From assembly GCF_000252995.1 (NCBI RefSeq), contig NC_015761.1, positions 1,860,001-1,924,000 on the forward strand: a DNA stretch of 64,000 nt. The letters are read 5' to 3'. Position 1 is the stretch's first letter, and each line of letters opens with the position of its first letter. The stretch comes from Salmonella bongori NCTC 12419. GTDB lineage: Bacteria; Pseudomonadota; Gammaproteobacteria; Enterobacterales; Enterobacteriaceae. Below the pieces are notes generated by a model, which had not been told where the DNA came from, did not search any database, and saw only the letters and a program-made list of their open reading frames with translations. Shown one piece after another: positions 50,417-59,409 of the stretch. The position numbers and the translations under genes are program-made.

Positions 50417-52494
50417 TATTTTCCTCCAATGGTCGCCGTCATGCGGATATGACGGTTATCGGAAAGCTCCAGGTTCGACAGCACCACCAACTGCGGTAAG
50501 CTGCGCCGTAAAAAGCGGGACAGCAGTGGGCGTAGTGCGTGGTTAACCAGCAGTACCGGCGGTGCGCCCAGCATTTCCTGACGCGAAAGCGCCTCTTGCG
50601 TCTGCGCCAACAGACGATCCGCCAGCCCCGGTTCAAGGCCGCCGCCTCCCTGTAACGCCTGCAGCAACAAACGTTCCAGCGCAGTATCCAGGCCAATCAC
50701 CTGCACTTCTTCATTGCCGGGGAACCACTGTTGTGTAATGGCCCGTCCTAACGCTACGCGTACCACGGCAGTTAACTCATGCGGGTCGCTTTGTAACGGG
50801 GCATGTTCCGCCAGCGTTTCGAGAATGGTACGCATATCGCGAATTGGGACTTTTTCTGCCAGCAAGTTTTGCAGGACTTTATGTAAGGTCGTGAGGGTCA
50901 CGACGCCGGGGACCAGGTCTTCAGTGAGCTTCGGCATCTCCTGAGAGACGCGATCTAACAATTGTTGCGCTTCCTGACGGCCAAACAACTCGGCGGCGAA
51001 TTGACCAATTAAATGGTTAAGGTGCGTCGCCACGACGGTACTGGCTTCAACCACAGTAAAGCCCTGAATTTGCGCCTGTTCTTTCAGGGCGCTCTCAATC
51101 CAGATGGCATCAAGGCCAAAAGCTGGATCGACGGTTTTCTCGCCCGGCAGCGTCCCTGCCGCCGTACCGGGGTTAATGGCCAGCCAGCGTCCAGGATACG
51201 CATCCCCACTGCCAATCTCCACCCCTTTCATCAAAATACGGTAGCGCGCAGGCTGTAAATCCATATTGTCGCGAATATGGACCACCGGGGGCAGGAACCC
51301 CATATCCTGGGCGAATTTTTTACGAATGCTGCGAATACGTCCCAGTAATTCGCCATCCTGTTGAAAATCCACCATCGGGATCAGGCGGTAACCCACTTCC
51401 ATTCCCAGTGAATCCTCAAGCTGTACGTCATTCCAGGTAGCTTCGACCACCGAGTTATTTTCCGGCATTTTTACCGGCTGCGGCTCCTCTGGCGCTTGTT
51501 GTTCACGCCCGCGTAGCCACCACGCCAGACCAAGTAAGGCGGCGGTAAAAAGTAAAAAGACAAGGTTAGGCATTCCTGGTACCAGGCCAAGTAACCCCAG
51601 TACCGCCGCCGCCAGCAGCATCACTCTTGGATTACTGAACAACTGGCCGACCATCTGCTCGCCGACATCCTGATCGGTACTGACGCGAGTCACGATGACG
51701 CCTGCCGCCGTGGAAATGACCAGCGCCGGGATCTGGGCGACCAGGCCGTCGCCAATGGTCAGCAGGGTGTAGCTTTCCGCCGCGCTGCCCATGCTCATTC
51801 CGTGCTGCAATACGCCTACCAGCAGCCCACCTACCACGTTAATAACCATGATGAGAATACCGGCGATGGCGTCGCCACGCACAAATTTACTCGCCCCGTC
51901 CATCGAGCCGTAAAAGTCAGCCTCCTGAGTCACTTCTGAACGCCGTTTTTTGGCCTCGTCTTCGCCAATCAGACCGGCATTCAGATCGGCGTCAATGGCC
52001 ATTTGCTTACCGGGCATTCCGTCCAGTACAAAACGCGCGCCAACTTCCGCGATACGCCCGGCGCCTTTGGTGATGACCATGAAGTTGATAATAACGAGGA
52101 TGATAAAGACTACAATCCCAATCGCGAAGTTACCGCCGACAAGGAAATGGCCGAACGCTTCGACCACCTTTCCCGCCGCCGCCGCGCCGGTATGCCCTTC
52201 CATCAAAATAATCCGCGTCGAAGCCACGTTAAGCGCCAGACGCAGCAACGTGGTAAATAACAGAATGGTCGGAAAGGCGGCAAAATCCAGCGTACGCTGG
52301 GTAAACATCGCCACCAGCAGCACCATGATTGATAGCGCAATATTAAAGGTAAACAGTAAGTCGAGGATAAAAGCGGGCAGCGGCAGCACCATCATCGACA
52401 AAATCAGCAGAATGAGGATCGGCCCGGCCAGAATTTGCCATTGCGTCGATTTCAGGTTGCTGGGCAGGCGCAGCATCGCGACCAGATTAGCCAT
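50416..52494 (-). CDS. flhA: flagellar export gate protein FlhA
   Basis: 692 residues. About eight membrane segments in the first 330 residues, with the conserved cytoplasmic FHIPEP loop region (RFVLDGMPGKQMAIDADLNAG near 150). A large C-terminal cytosolic domain forms the nonameric ring that receives chaperone-substrate complexes. Couples proton flow to export of flagellar proteins. Overlaps flhB by eight bases. Confidence 0.98.
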   Translation of the reverse strand: MANLVAMLRLPSNLKSTQWQILAGPILILLILSMMVLPLPAFILDLLFTFNIALSIMVLLVAMFTQRTLDFAAFPTILLFTTLLRLALNVASTRIILMEGHTGAAAAGKVVEAFGHFLVGGNFAIGIVVFIILVIINFMVITKGAGRIAEVGARFVLDGMPGKQMAIDADLNAGLIGEDEAKKRRSEVTQEADFYGSMDGASKFVRGDAIAGILIMVINVVGGLLVGVLQHGMSMGSAAESYTLLTIGDGLVAQIPALVISTAAGVIVTRVSTDQDVGEQMVGQLFSNPRVMLLAAAVLGLLGLVPGMPNLVFLLFTAALLGLAWWLRGREQQAPEEPQPVKMPENNSVVEATWNDVQLEDSLGMEVGYRLIPMVDFQQDGELLGRIRSIRKKFAQDMGFLPPVVHIRDNMDLQPARYRILMKGVEIGSGDAYPGRWLAINPGTAAGTLPGEKTVDPAFGLDAIWIESALKEQAQIQGFTVVEASTVVATHLNHLIGQFAAELFGRQEAQQLLDRVSQEMPKLTEDLVPGVVTLTTLHKVLQNLLAEKVPIRDMRTILETLAEHAPLQSDPHELTAVVRVALGRAITQQWFPGNEEVQVIGLDTALERLLLQALQGGGGLEPGLADRLLAQTQEALSRQEMLGAPPVLLVNHALRPLLSRFLRRSLPQLVVLSNLELSDNRHIRMTATIGGK

Positions 52495-53638
52495 CGGTAG
52501 TCTTCTCGTTCATAAAGTCCAGCGCTTCTGGCACTGGAAGGTTCTCAGGTTGTGGAGGACGTTGCCCGCCTGCGAGCCGCCAGCGTTTAAGCTGCCAGAC
52601 CCAGGCCAACACTTCCGCCACAGCCGCGTATAGCTGTCCGGGAATTTGCTGGCCAATTTCCGCGTGGCGATATAATGCACGCGCCAGCGGCGGCGCTTCT
52701 AAAGTGGGAACCCGATGCTCAGCGCCAATCTCGCGAATACGCAGCGCTATCAGCCCGGCCCCTTTCGCGACCACTTTCGGCGCGCTCATTTTCTTTTCGT
52801 CATACTGTAACGCCACGGAGTAGTGCGTCGGGTTGGTGACAATGACATCCGCTTTCGGCACATCTTCCATCATGCGACGCTGCGCGGCGGCGCGCTGCAT
52901 CTGGCGAATTTTACCTTTAACGTGTGGATCGCCTTCGCTCTCTTTAAATTCATCGCGAATATCCTGCCGCGACATACGCAATTTTTTCAGATGGCTAAAG
53001 ATCTGGAAAAAAACGTCAAATCCCACCATTGGGATCACGCCCAGTACCACCAGTAAGGCGCAGAGTCCGACAAGATCCAGCGCGTTACCCATGGCGGTAA
53101 TCGGCGACTCCGCCATCAAACGCATCATTTGCGGCCAGTAATGCCAGAGATAAAATCCGGTAACGCAACCTACCAGAGTGGATTTCAACACGGCTTTCAG
53201 TAGCTCCGCACCGGTCTGCGCTGAGAACATGCGCTTAATTCCCGGTAACGGGTTCAATTTAGAAAATTTAGGCTGCAATGACTTACCGCTGAAGATAAGA
53301 CCGCCAAGCATGACAGGCGAGATAAGTGCCACCAGTACTACGCCTGTAATGAGCGGGAGTAGCGCCATCATCGCCGCTTTAATCAGCAAAATTATCTGCC
53401 CCAGGATAAGGTTAGGATCGTTCACCATACGGTGATCAAAGTGCAGGCCCGCTGAGAGCATTCCCGCCAGTTGCCGCGCCAACGACTCTCCGCCAAACCA
53501 GATAATGCAAACGCCCACCAGCAATATCAGCAGTGAGGTCAGTTCTCTGGATCGGGGGATCTGCCCTTCTTCCCGCGCTTTTTCAAGTCGGTGGGGTGTG
53601 GGGGCTTCTGTTTTGTCGTCGTCGCTCTCTTCTGCCAC
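52487..53638 (-). CDS. flhB: flagellar export switch protein FlhB
   Basis: 383 residues from the GTG at 53638 (first residues AEESDDDKTEAPTPHRLEKA after the start), the known Salmonella length; the frame runs 44 codons further but through sequence not conserved. Four membrane segments (about 30-210). The self-cleaving NPTH motif (VTNPTHYSVAL near 269) lets FlhB switch export from rod/hook to filament substrates. A faint AGGG precedes the GTG by eight bases. First gene of flhBAE. Confidence 0.96.
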   Translation of the reverse strand: MAEESDDDKTEAPTPHRLEKAREEGQIPRSRELTSLLILLVGVCIIWFGGESLARQLAGMLSAGLHFDHRMVNDPNLILGQIILLIKAAMMALLPLITGVVLVALISPVMLGGLIFSGKSLQPKFSKLNPLPGIKRMFSAQTGAELLKAVLKSTLVGCVTGFYLWHYWPQMMRLMAESPITAMGNALDLVGLCALLVVLGVIPMVGFDVFFQIFSHLKKLRMSRQDIRDEFKESEGDPHVKGKIRQMQRAAAQRRMMEDVPKADVIVTNPTHYSVALQYDEKKMSAPKVVAKGAGLIALRIREIGAEHRVPTLEAPPLARALYRHAEIGQQIPGQLYAAVAEVLAWVWQLKRWRLAGGQRPPQPENLPVPEALDFMNEKTTDG

Positions 53639-53831
53639 GCAGCAAACCCTGGATAGATGGATAAGCGAGAATGATGCCAGAACTGCCTTACGCCAATGGG
53701 CAGAGTAAGCGGTAAAAAAGGCGGGGTTTATGGCGTTAATAGCGATAGCCGGATACGAAACGAACGACATGTATCCGGCCTGGCTGAAAAGTTCAGACCC
53801 GGTAAGCGCAGCGCTCTCGGGTCAAAAAGCG

Positions 53832-54476
53832 TTAAAACCCAAGGCTATCCAGCAGGTCGTCGACCTGATCCTGACTGGCGACCACGCCGGCTTTCGAAGT
53901 ATCTACCTGCGGACCGTTGAGCAAACTTTCGTTCTCGCGTTTTGGCCGCGCGCCCTGCTCCGGAATGTTTTCCAGCAACACCATGAGCAACTGGCGCTCA
54001 ATCTCCTGAATGACATCCATCATGCGCTTGATCACCTGGCCGGTCAGGTCCTGGAAATCCTGCGCCATCATAATGTCCAGCAGTTGCGCGTTAGTAAAGC
54101 TGGTATGGCCCGGAACATCTTTGAGAAACTGGCGCGTATCTGTTACCAGTTCCCGGGCGTCGGAAAGCTCGATCGGATTTTCAAACCATTCGTCCCAACG
54201 TTGCGTCAGCGCTTTCGCCTCTTTTTCCATCGCATCCTGATGCGGTTGCGAGGCCTCTACGCTGTTTAGCGCACGCTCCGCCGCCTGCGCCGTCATCTGG
54301 ACGACGTAGTCCAGACGATCGCGCGCATCAGGAATCGCCTCTGCCGCTTCGGCAATCGCCTGATCAAGCCCCAGCTCGCGCAAACTGTCACGCAGCATTC
54401 GGGTCAGACTGCCGATGCGCGCAATGATGTCTCCTGCTGATCCTTCATCAGCAGGCTTGATAGATGGTTGCATCAT
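53832..54476 (-). CDS. cheZ: CheY-P phosphatase CheZ
   Basis: 214 residues from the second of three adjacent ATGs (54479, 54476, 54473), giving MMQPSIKPADE as in E. coli. The catalytic face is MMAQDFQDLTGQVIKR with Asp143 and Gln147. The C-terminal CheY-binding helix DQVDDLLDSLGF follows a flexible linker. It removes the phosphate from CheY. The gene lies 10 bases after cheY. Confidence 0.96.
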   Translation of the reverse strand: MMQPSIKPADEGSAGDIIARIGSLTRMLRDSLRELGLDQAIAEAAEAIPDARDRLDYVVQMTAQAAERALNSVEASQPHQDAMEKEAKALTQRWDEWFENPIELSDARELVTDTRQFLKDVPGHTSFTNAQLLDIMMAQDFQDLTGQVIKRMMDVIQEIERQLLMVLLENIPEQGARPKRENESLLNGPQVDTSKAGVVASQDQVDDLLDSLGF

Positions 54477-54486
54477 CATTGCATCC

Positions 54487-54876
54487 TCACATGCCCAGTT
54501 TCTCAAAGATTTTGTTTAGCTTCTCTTCCAGAGTCGCTGCCGTAAACGGTTTCACGACATAACCGCTGGCACCTGCCTGCGCGGCGGCAATGATATTCTC
54601 TTTCTTGGCTTCCGCTGTCACCATCAACACAGGTAGCGCCGACATGGCGCTATCGGCACGAATGGTTTTCAGCAGTTCCAGACCATCCATATTCGGCATG
54701 TTCCAGTCAGAGATAATGAAGCCAAAGCCGCCCGCCTGGAGCTTATTCAGCGCATCAACGCCATCTTCGGCCTCTTCCACATTGTTAAATCCCAGCTCTT
54801 TTAAGAGGTTGCGCACGATACGACGCATGGTCGAAAAATCATCCACAACCAAAAATTTAAGCTCTTTATCCGCCAT
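54487..54876 (-). CDS. cheY: chemotaxis response regulator CheY
   Basis: 129 residues, single receiver domain. Acidic pair VVDDFSTMRR (Asp12, Asp13), phosphorylation site Asp57 in ISDWNMPNMDG, Thr87 in MVTAEAKKE and Lys109 in VVKPFT are all present. Phosphorylated CheY binds FliM and causes clockwise rotation. Located 17 bases after cheB. Confidence 0.98.
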   Translation of the reverse strand: MADKELKFLVVDDFSTMRRIVRNLLKELGFNNVEEAEDGVDALNKLQAGGFGFIISDWNMPNMDGLELLKTIRADSAMSALPVLMVTAEAKKENIIAAAQAGASGYVVKPFTAATLEEKLNKIFEKLGM

Positions 54877-54893
54877 AAAATACTACTCCTGGT

Positions 54894-55943
54894 TCAAATA
54901 CGTATCGCCTGTCCGGCACTGATTTTCGCCAGCATCTGCTGGCTTACCTGGCTAAGATCGACCACTTCGCTTACGCCACCCATATTGATGGCCTCGCGCG
55001 GCATGCCGAACACCACACAACTTGCTTCGTTTTGCGCAATGGTCCAGGCGCCTGCCTGGTACATCGCTAACATTCCGGCGGCGCCATCGTTGCCCATCCC
55101 CGTAAGAATGACGCCTACAGCGTTGCGCCCCGCATGTTTCGCCACCGAGTGAAACAGCACATCCACGGAAGGCCGATGCCGGTTTACCGGCGGGCCATCA
55201 TGAATTTTGATTTGATAATTCGCCCCACTGCGCGCCAACTCCATGTGTTTATCGCCGGGCGCAATATAGGCATGACCTGGCAATACGCGTTCGCCGTCTT
55301 CGGCCTCCTTGACGCTGATTTGACAGAGTTTATTAAGACGTTCAGCAAACGAACGGGTAAAGCCAGGCGGCATATGCTGCGTAATGATGACTGCCGGACT
55401 GGAAAGCGGCAGTGGTTGCAGCACATGGCGAATAGCTTCAGTACCGCCCGTCGAAGCGCCGATAGCGATCAGTTTTTCCGAACTGAGCAGCGGCCCAGCC
55501 TTTAAGGTTGCCGGGGCCGCTATCGGTTTATGCACGGCAATACGGGCCCGCGCGGCGGTTCGTACCTTCTCGGCGATCATTTCGCTATATGCCAACATAC
55601 CCTCACGAATGCCGAGCTGTGGTTTGGTGACAAAATCGATGGCTCCCAGCTCCAGCGCCCGCAGCGTAACTTCAGATCCTTTACCGGTCAGCGAGGAGAC
55701 CATCACCACCGGCATCGGGCGCAAGCGCATCAGTTTTTCAAGGAAATCGAGGCCGTCCATACGCGGCATCTCAACGTCCAGCGTCAATACGTCCGGATTA
55801 AATTTTTTGATGAGGTCTCTGGCGACTAGCGGGTCTGGCGCTGTTGCCACCATTTCCATATCACTATGGCTATTAATAATTTCAGTCATGATTTGGCGCA
55901 TCAGCGCAGAATCATCAACCGACAATACCCTGATTTTACTCAT
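54894..55943 (-). CDS. cheB: chemoreceptor methylesterase/glutamine deamidase CheB
   Basis: 349 residues: a receiver domain (Asp56 in LTLDVEMPRMDG) joined to a C-terminal esterase with Ser in GASTGGTEAIR, His in ITQHMPPGFT and Asp in LTGMGNDGAAG. It removes methyl groups from receptors after phosphorylation by CheA. The start overlaps the cheR stop by four bases. Confidence 0.98.
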   Translation of the reverse strand: MSKIRVLSVDDSALMRQIMTEIINSHSDMEMVATAPDPLVARDLIKKFNPDVLTLDVEMPRMDGLDFLEKLMRLRPMPVVMVSSLTGKGSEVTLRALELGAIDFVTKPQLGIREGMLAYSEMIAEKVRTAARARIAVHKPIAAPATLKAGPLLSSEKLIAIGASTGGTEAIRHVLQPLPLSSPAVIITQHMPPGFTRSFAERLNKLCQISVKEAEDGERVLPGHAYIAPGDKHMELARSGANYQIKIHDGPPVNRHRPSVDVLFHSVAKHAGRNAVGVILTGMGNDGAAGMLAMYQAGAWTIAQNEASCVVFGMPREAINMGGVSEVVDLSQVSQQMLAKISAGQAIRI

Positions 55944-56806
55944 GCTTTATCCTTACTTAGCGCATACACCGTCTGTCCGCGCAGGCTAAACTCGCGCACG
56001 AGGTTGCTAAAGTTTTCTGAGTGACCGGCAAACAACAGTCCGTCAGGTTTAAGGAGTGGAACAAAACGGCGCAGAATGTCCTGCTGTGTCGTTTTATCGA
56101 AATAAATCATGACATTACGGCAAAATATCGCGTCAAATGGCCCCGGTATGTTGTACTTCTTTTCCAACAAATTAAGACTGGAAAATTCAACATAATTGGC
56201 CAGTTCCTGCCGTACACGCACCAACCCCTCATGCGGCCCCGTACCACGCATGAAATAGCGCTGCAATTGCTGCGGCGATAACGTTTTCAGTTCGCTGAGC
56301 CGGTAAATACCGCTTCTCGCTTTTTCCAGCACTTCAGTATCAATATCGCTGGCGAACACTTTCCAGCGACCAGGGGCCATCCCCAACGCATCCGCCAGCG
56401 TAATCGCAATGCTGTAGGGTTCTTCTCCCGTCGATGCCGCTGCGCTCCAGACACGGTACTCACCGTGGCGACGGCGCGCATGTTCCGCCAGAATCGGGAA
56501 ATGATGCGCCTCGCGAAAAAAAGCGGTCAGATTGGTAGTCAGAGAGTTGATAAAAGCCTGCCATTCAGCGCTGTTTTGGTTAGCCTCCAGCATACTGAGG
56601 TAACGGCCAAAATCATCCAGCCCCAGAGTACGCAACCGACGCACCAGGCGGTTATACACCATATCCCGCTTATGATCGGCCAGTACGATCCCCGCACGCT
56701 GGTAGATTAATTGACATATCCGACGAAAATGCGCGTCGGACAGCGCGAGGCGCTGTGTCATCTGTAACAATAATGACGTTTGCCCGGAGGGCAGAGATGA
56801 TGTCAT
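55940..56806 (-). CDS. cheR: chemoreceptor methyltransferase CheR
   Basis: 288 residues. An N-terminal helical domain is followed by a SAM-dependent domain with WSAAASTGEEPYSIAI near 120 and FDAIFCRNVMIYFD near 230. A beta subdomain binds the NWETF pentapeptide at the end of Tar. Methylates receptor glutamates in adaptation. It lies 164 bases after tar. E. coli has the tap receptor gene here; this genome has none, as usual for Salmonella. Confidence 0.97.
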   Translation of the reverse strand: MTSSLPSGQTSLLLQMTQRLALSDAHFRRICQLIYQRAGIVLADHKRDMVYNRLVRRLRTLGLDDFGRYLSMLEANQNSAEWQAFINSLTTNLTAFFREAHHFPILAEHARRRHGEYRVWSAAASTGEEPYSIAITLADALGMAPGRWKVFASDIDTEVLEKARSGIYRLSELKTLSPQQLQRYFMRGTGPHEGLVRVRQELANYVEFSSLNLLEKKYNIPGPFDAIFCRNVMIYFDKTTQQDILRRFVPLLKPDGLLFAGHSENFSNLVREFSLRGQTVYALSKDKA

Positions 56807-56970
56807 AGCGCCTTCTTAATCACTCACATTCAGAATACAACGGGCGCGCCCTGCGGCAACGCCATGCTTCCCGTATTACACATTTTTGCTTTTACATATC
56901 GCGAACCAGATGACAGGTATCGTCTGGTTCACAAATTCATTGATGACCGACGGCATCTGGCACACGTCGA

Positions 56971-58632
56971 TCAGAACGTTTCCCAATTCGCATCATCCAC
57001 GGTGGCTGGCGAACGCGGCGTGTTGCCAGGCTGAATGTCCGCTGACAGACGCGCCTCAGATTTGTTTGTCGCCAGCGGTCTCGACGCCAGACGGAAAGCG
57101 GATACCGCCATGGTTAAACGGCTGGCCTGCTCTTCCAGCGCGGCGGCTGCCGCCGCAGACTCCTGAACCAGTGAGGCGTTCTGCTGCGTTACGCGATCCA
57201 TCTCGGAAACAGCCAGCGCCACCTGATCGATGCCCCGACTTTGCTCATCCGAAGCGGAAGCGATTTCGCCCATAATATCCGTCACGCGCGTTACGGCGTT
57301 GACGATATCGGTCATGGTTTCCCCGGCGCTTTCCACCAGCACAGAGCCGGTGTCGACACGCGAGACGGAATCTTCAATCAACGCTTTAATTTCTTTCGCC
57401 GCCTGGGCGCTGCGGCTGGCCAGATTACGTACCTCACCCGCCACAACGGCAAAACCACGTCCCTGCTCGCCTGCGCGCGCCGCTTCTACCGCTGCGTTCA
57501 GCGCCAGAATGTTGGTCTGAAAAGCAATGCCATCAATAACGCTGATAATGTCAGCAATTTTCTTCGAACTGTCGGCAATGTCATGCATGGTATTCACCAC
57601 ACCATCGACAACTTTGCCGCCATGACGGGCTGTGTCGGAGGCGCTTTGCGCCAGTTGTGAAGCCTGGCGGGCATTGTCGGCGTTTTGCTTCACGGTCGCC
57701 GTTAACTGTTCCATGCTGGCAGCCGTTTCTTCCAGAGCGGAAGCCTGTTGTTCGGTACGGGAAGAGAGATCGGTATTACCGGCGGCGATTTCACTGGTGC
57801 CCGAATAAATCGCATCTGAGCCTTCGCGAACCTGCGTCACGGTTTCAATCAGCGAACGCTGCATGTGATCGACCGTTCCCGCCAGTTCGCCGATTTCATT
57901 ACGCCCGGATACCGTGAGCGTTTTCGTCAGATCGCCACTGGCAATTTCACGGATATGGGCAATGACGCGTCCCAGTGGAGTAAGCAACGCCTGGCGAATA
58001 CCGTACCAAACCACCACTAAAATCAGCACCAGTACAACGGCAAGAATCCCCAGTTGCCATTGCGCAAAACGATAATCGTGAGCACTTTGATCAAAGGTCT
58101 GGCGGTACTGCTTTTCACTCGCCCGGGCATAGTTGCCCAACGCCTCGCCCAGTGCATTTTGCATTCCCTGGGTTGGCTGAGCGAAGTAGGCATCCATATT
58201 GCCGTTATCCAGGAACTGGATAAGTTCCGCTAATGCGGCGTGATAGCGTTGATATTTTTCATCAACGTTTGCGCTGGCCTCCACCATCGCTGGCAATGGG
58301 GCCATATTTTTGAAATTGGTATAGTGCGCCGCCGCCTGCGTGAGCGTTGTTTTTGCGTTTTGCAGTAAATCCGTTTTGGCGCTGCTCTGTTGATTAGCGG
58401 CGTCCATCATCATGCGCGCAGCGGAACGGCTCAGGTTTATGCGCGTTTGCAGCATTAAGTCCCATGTCGAGGTGAGTTCACTTTGCTGCTGGCGTAATTC
58501 GTTAGAAATAACAAAACTTTGCTGGTTATGTTGTAATGAAGAAAATAACAAACCACCGGAAACAAGCTGTAGCAGTGCGAAAACCCCCAGCACCATCATC
58601 AGCATTGTGACAACGCGGATACGGTTAAACAT
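56971..58632 (-). CDS. tar: aspartate chemoreceptor Tar (CheM)
   Basis: 553 residues, the Salmonella Tar length. Two membrane segments (about 7-30 and 190-212) flank the periplasmic ligand domain, with the aspartate-contact arginines in QTRINLSRSAARMMMD. HAMP and the long cytoplasmic coiled coil follow, with the invariant tip NILALNAAVEAARAGEQGRG and methylation regions on either side. It ends in NWETF, the CheR/CheB docking pentapeptide. A strong sigma-28 promoter lies upstream. Senses aspartate and, via MalE in some species, maltose. Confidence 0.97.
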   Translation of the reverse strand: MFNRIRVVTMLMMVLGVFALLQLVSGGLLFSSLQHNQQSFVISNELRQQQSELTSTWDLMLQTRINLSRSAARMMMDAANQQSSAKTDLLQNAKTTLTQAAAHYTNFKNMAPLPAMVEASANVDEKYQRYHAALAELIQFLDNGNMDAYFAQPTQGMQNALGEALGNYARASEKQYRQTFDQSAHDYRFAQWQLGILAVVLVLILVVVWYGIRQALLTPLGRVIAHIREIASGDLTKTLTVSGRNEIGELAGTVDHMQRSLIETVTQVREGSDAIYSGTSEIAAGNTDLSSRTEQQASALEETAASMEQLTATVKQNADNARQASQLAQSASDTARHGGKVVDGVVNTMHDIADSSKKIADIISVIDGIAFQTNILALNAAVEAARAGEQGRGFAVVAGEVRNLASRSAQAAKEIKALIEDSVSRVDTGSVLVESAGETMTDIVNAVTRVTDIMGEIASASDEQSRGIDQVALAVSEMDRVTQQNASLVQESAAAAAALEEQASRLTMAVSAFRLASRPLATNKSEARLSADIQPGNTPRSPATVDDANWETF

Positions 58633-58663
58633 AAGGCACCTTCCTGATAACGAGTTATCAACG

Positions 58664-58690
58664 TTATCGGCACCCGTGGTGATAACTTTA
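58664..58690 (-). promoter_or_regulatory. sigma-28 (FliA) promoter of tar-cheRBYZ
   Basis: On the minus strand TAAAGTTA, an 11-base spacer and GCCGATAA. This is an almost exact FliA consensus (TAAAGTTT-N11-GCCGATAA). It ends 31 bases from the tar start codon. Confidence 0.95.
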
Positions 58691-58885
58691 CATTTGCGAA
58701 AAGGAAAAACGTTACCTCAAAAGAAGGATATTGACCCCAACCGTAGCGTTACAGAGTGTGGCGGTGGCTAAAGTACATGAAGGATTACAGGATAAGGTGA
58801 CGAAAGAGAGATGCCACAACCCGTGGACGCGTAACGGGAAAGATTGCCGGAAGGCACCATGCCCCCGGCGATGTTATTAATGTCA

Positions 58886-59389
58886 TTACGCGACGTGTGA
58901 CGCCGCGATATCGAGTAGCGCCATCTCTTCGCTGTTAAGCAGTTTTTCGATATTCACCAGAATCAGCATACGCTCGCCGAGCGCGCCCAACCCCGTCAAA
59001 TATTCCGTTGACAAGGTCACTGCAAATTCTGGCGCCGGACGGATTTGTTCCGCCGTTAGCGACAGGACGTCAGACACGCCGTCCACCACAATCCCAACCA
59101 CGCGTTGCCCCAGATTCAGTACGATCACTACCGTGTTATCATCATACTCCACGTCGCCTTCGCAGAATTTCACCCGCAGATCAACAATAGGCACAATCAC
59201 GCCACGTAGATTAGTCACCCCTTTAATAAAGGCCGGCGTATTGGCGATACGCGTTACCTGGTCATAGCCGCGAATCTCCTGTACTTTCAGGATATCGATA
59301 CCGTACTCCTCATCTCCCAGTGTAAACACCAGGAATTCCTGACCTGACGGCTCGCCGGCCAGTTTGCTTACATTACTCATACCGGTCAT
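58886..59389 (-). CDS. cheW: chemotaxis coupling protein CheW
   Basis: 167 residues with the CheW SH3-like double barrel: EFLVFTLGDEEYGIDILKVQEI near 20 and NLRGVIVPIVDLRVKF near 62. It links receptors to CheA. The gene is 20 bases after cheA and is the last of motA-motB-cheA-cheW. I found no convincing terminator in the gap up to tar; a GC-rich imperfect hairpin near 58840-58870 is the best candidate. Confidence 0.97.
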   Translation of the reverse strand: MTGMSNVSKLAGEPSGQEFLVFTLGDEEYGIDILKVQEIRGYDQVTRIANTPAFIKGVTNLRGVIVPIVDLRVKFCEGDVEYDDNTVVIVLNLGQRVVGIVVDGVSDVLSLTAEQIRPAPEFAVTLSTEYLTGLGALGERMLILVNIEKLLNSEEMALLDIAASHVA

Positions 59390-59409
59390 ATTATTCCCTT
59401 CTCACTCAA

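Noticed and set aside
56807..56970. Possible deletion of the tap receptor gene
   Set aside because: Salmonella normally lacks tap; the short gap is clean and shows no receptor remnant.
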